Source: Pectobacterium parmentieri
GTDB lineage: Bacteria; Pseudomonadota; Gammaproteobacteria; Enterobacterales; Enterobacteriaceae
Length of the DNA: 64,000 nucleotides
NCBI RefSeq assembly: GCF_001742145.1
Contig: NZ_CP015749.1
Coordinates: forward strand, 3,844,001-3,908,000
Direction of reading: 5' to 3'
In this document: positions 63,301 through 64,000 of the stretch, one piece after another
Numbering within the stretch: the first letter of the stretch is position 1
Layout: each line of letters starts with the position of its first letter
Translations under genes and position numbers: made by a program
Notes under the pieces: model-generated
What the model was told of the DNA's origin: nothing
The model's database searches: none
Seen by the model: the letters and a program-made list of their open reading frames with translations, nothing else

Positions 63301-64000
63301 GAGAATGAAATACGCAACGTTTCACGCTCGGATAAATATTTCAGGAATTGAATCAACCCGGGTGCAGAAAGCTTCTCCACCAGCGTGGTGCGAACAAATT
63401 GCGCATGATCTTCGATGTAGGCATACAAATCAGGGAGTTCAAAGAAAATATTTAACTGCGAAATATAATGTTCAGATATTTCCGCCCTATCAAAGATAGC
63501 AAATAAAATAGATTCGCCCTTATCATGGCCCTGCTCACTGGCAATCAGGTCTGCAAGAAGTTGAATACGCCAACCCGTTCGATGCATTAATTTCAGACTC
63601 TCATTGGAGGTGCTTTTTAACGTCGTAAACAGCGCATCACACAGCAAATAAATCATCCAGTTTGGCACTTCGCCTGTGGTAACTTTTATATTTTTATTTT
63701 GGCATACTGCGGCTAATACCTTTGCAAAACGTATAATTTGCTCATTGGTTAGTTCTTTACCGACTTCAGAATAAAGCTTATAGCGTGAATTTATTGCTTG
63801 CCTTATTATTTTATTATATTCATTGGAGTTGAAGCTATTATTTTGAACATACCACCAATCAACCGTGCCTGGCTTATCCAAAAGTACCGTTGCTTTATCG
63901 GCATCCAGTTGGTTTAAGGTATAAACGACCTCAGGTTCAGTGCCTGACATGACATAATCGAACAATTTTTCTGGCAACGTTTTATCAAACTCTGCAAGCG
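60339..64000 (-). CDS. yehI: DUF4132 / HEAT-repeat protein, YehI (MolR)-like, start outside window
   Basis: The frame stays open to the window edge (the residues before LPEKLFDYV read LAEFDKT), so at least 1,220 residues are present and the start is not visible. Most of it is a helical repeat array (HEAT/ARM-like, e.g. LLEKLPNVHVNAQESLHSAK, ALYALLKKEKRETVRAALLA). The last ~330 residues are the DUF4132 domain (TFTARMDSKQRLVLLNPEGK, AQRQWSSEDWQTYIMIHPVM, TFTLRGVLTKMGYQRAPAED). E. coli YehI/MolR is ~1,200 residues. The old link to molybdate regulation is doubtful. It precedes the ATPase gene by 69 bp. Confidence 0.85.
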   Translation of the reverse strand, partial: LAEFDKTLPEKLFDYVMSGTEPEVVYTLNQLDADKATVLLDKPGTVDWWYVQNNSFNSNEYNKIIRQAINSRYKLYSEVGKELTNEQIIRFAKVLAAVCQNKNIKVTTGEVPNWMIYLLCDALFTTLKSTSNESLKLMHRTGWRIQLLADLIASEQGHDKGESILFAIFDRAEISEHYISQLNIFFELPDLYAYIEDHAQFVRTTLVEKLSAPGLIQFLKYLSERETLRISFSDVIVKLALEQRKTVRNEAEPLLNILPASDVKMHLSDILFNGTPKQRSQAADLFARQGENKDILEHALQLEKSKAVIKSIESAITRFGVVDTAKNIELPDLPELTLLADTPLPESAKDILIENLVEMVEKAKINAEKEIEENKSSKHKYKWAQNYYNEIKGISADRCRYLVDRLNLGNNATPLSSEEANVIKYKKRISNLPEFTLYHAMRVIFGNEHGNVNLSTTRIENEAPAHVLAGLELRQIESVLQKLACRDPAREVAKLCLESYNDGLKLFPKPEQLWPFFSQYPEYIAEALGLLPNKSENKYRQFELGHAFELLGKFPTIPAQFIPRIMELALGENKTFRVSAQQLLEKLPNVHVNAQESLHSAKQEIRITTIEWLARIKNKDSIAPLYALLKKEKRETVRAALLAALEQFGEDISPYLSEKILREEALKGLKANPPASMSWFDYSVIPPLKWENGKAVDADIIKWWIILAVKLKAPTGNALLQRYVGSLAKESQHKLGHFILHTFIAQDVKNPSLEDAMLEAHKEAPGRLKNYQYYLERYPEYYQKYENYTLEQVTEEIKHEVLRRYLGSAISEKGMLALTSHIEGHVAVSALRNYMRDHYPRRSQIEAMICAVAVSDDPIIIQLLLSLSRRYRTAAIQEKARELVKEIADRNGWSADELADRTIPTAGMDETGTLVLEYGERTFTARMDSKQRLVLLNPEGKEIKALPAARKTDNEEQIKDAKKLFSSSKKELKQIIDLQTARLYESMCAQRQWSSEDWQTYIMIHPVMRPLIERLVWQEIKDGQVLNTFRPTDDGCLINLEDDEVELSSGTVIQLAHAAVVDNDTREAWIAHFNDYKVTFLFSQMVNTVPELDLKQVEIEDRKGWLTDTFTLRGVLTKMGYQRAPAEDGGSFGHYYKHFSSLDLYVNIGFSGSYVPEENIPAVLFDLSFEKNQQNYWDRNNLALQDVPPILLAESYADYLKVALACSGYDADWESKTPW

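Overview
The window reads as a chromosomal segment of a soft-rot enterobacterium, most likely Pectobacterium or a close relative. The housekeeping genes are near-collinear with the Escherichia coli btuB-trmA to pfkA-fieF region and their proteins are very close to the E. coli ones in length and motifs. The aguAB agmatine pathway, a SotB-type sugar exporter and long palindromic intergenic repeats fit Pectobacteriaceae. The genus is inference; the family-level placement is solid.

Layout. 1-10.8 kb: leftward cobalamin riboswitch (for btuB, outside the window), trmA, yijD-fabR, sthA, oxyR, then the methionine regulon metF, metBL and metJ with two MetJ operators made of 8-bp met boxes. 10.9-13.8 kb: a three-gene FecCD-type metal-chelate ABC importer preceded by a perfect 14-bp palindrome. 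13.8-30.2 kb: rpmE, priA, cytR, ftsN, hslVU (with a sigma-32 promoter over the ftsN stop codon), menA, rraA, zapB, glpFK, glpX, fpr, yiiR, yiiQ, tpiA. 30.3-32.3 kb: aguBA, which converts agmatine to putrescine.

32.5-49.2 kb is an AT-rich accessory island inserted where enterobacteria usually have little between tpiA and pfkA. Its right end is an orphan type VI secretion cargo operon read leftward: vgrG, PAAR, a 296-aa protein of unknown function and a 141-aa membrane-anchored protein. A 5'-truncated rhs gene follows, whose toxin tip is separated by a one-base frameshift. Further left comes an array of displaced Rhs C-terminal toxin tips and immunity genes (ParB-like, DNA/RNA non-specific endonuclease-like, two unknown), interleaved with four decayed symE copies, a degenerate second copy of the 296-aa/141-aa pair, several orphan immunity-like genes, and an inverted remnant of the vgrG start at the far left. 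The island looks like a record of repeated recombination that swapped Rhs toxin/immunity tips.

49.6-52.9 kb: pfkA, fieF, sotB. 53.2-64.0 kb: a leftward five-gene cluster matching the poorly characterised E. coli yehI-L-M-P-Q genes: DUF4132/HEAT-repeat protein (cut by the window edge), MoxR-type AAA+ ATPase, DUF5682 protein, von Willebrand A protein and SWIM zinc-finger protein. The last three are translationally coupled; a MITE-like palindrome splits the cluster between ATPase and DUF5682 gene.

Most worth following up: the Rhs/VgrG island, with its possible new effector pair and shared cassette boundaries, and the MoxR-VWA-DUF5682-SWIM-DUF4132 system.
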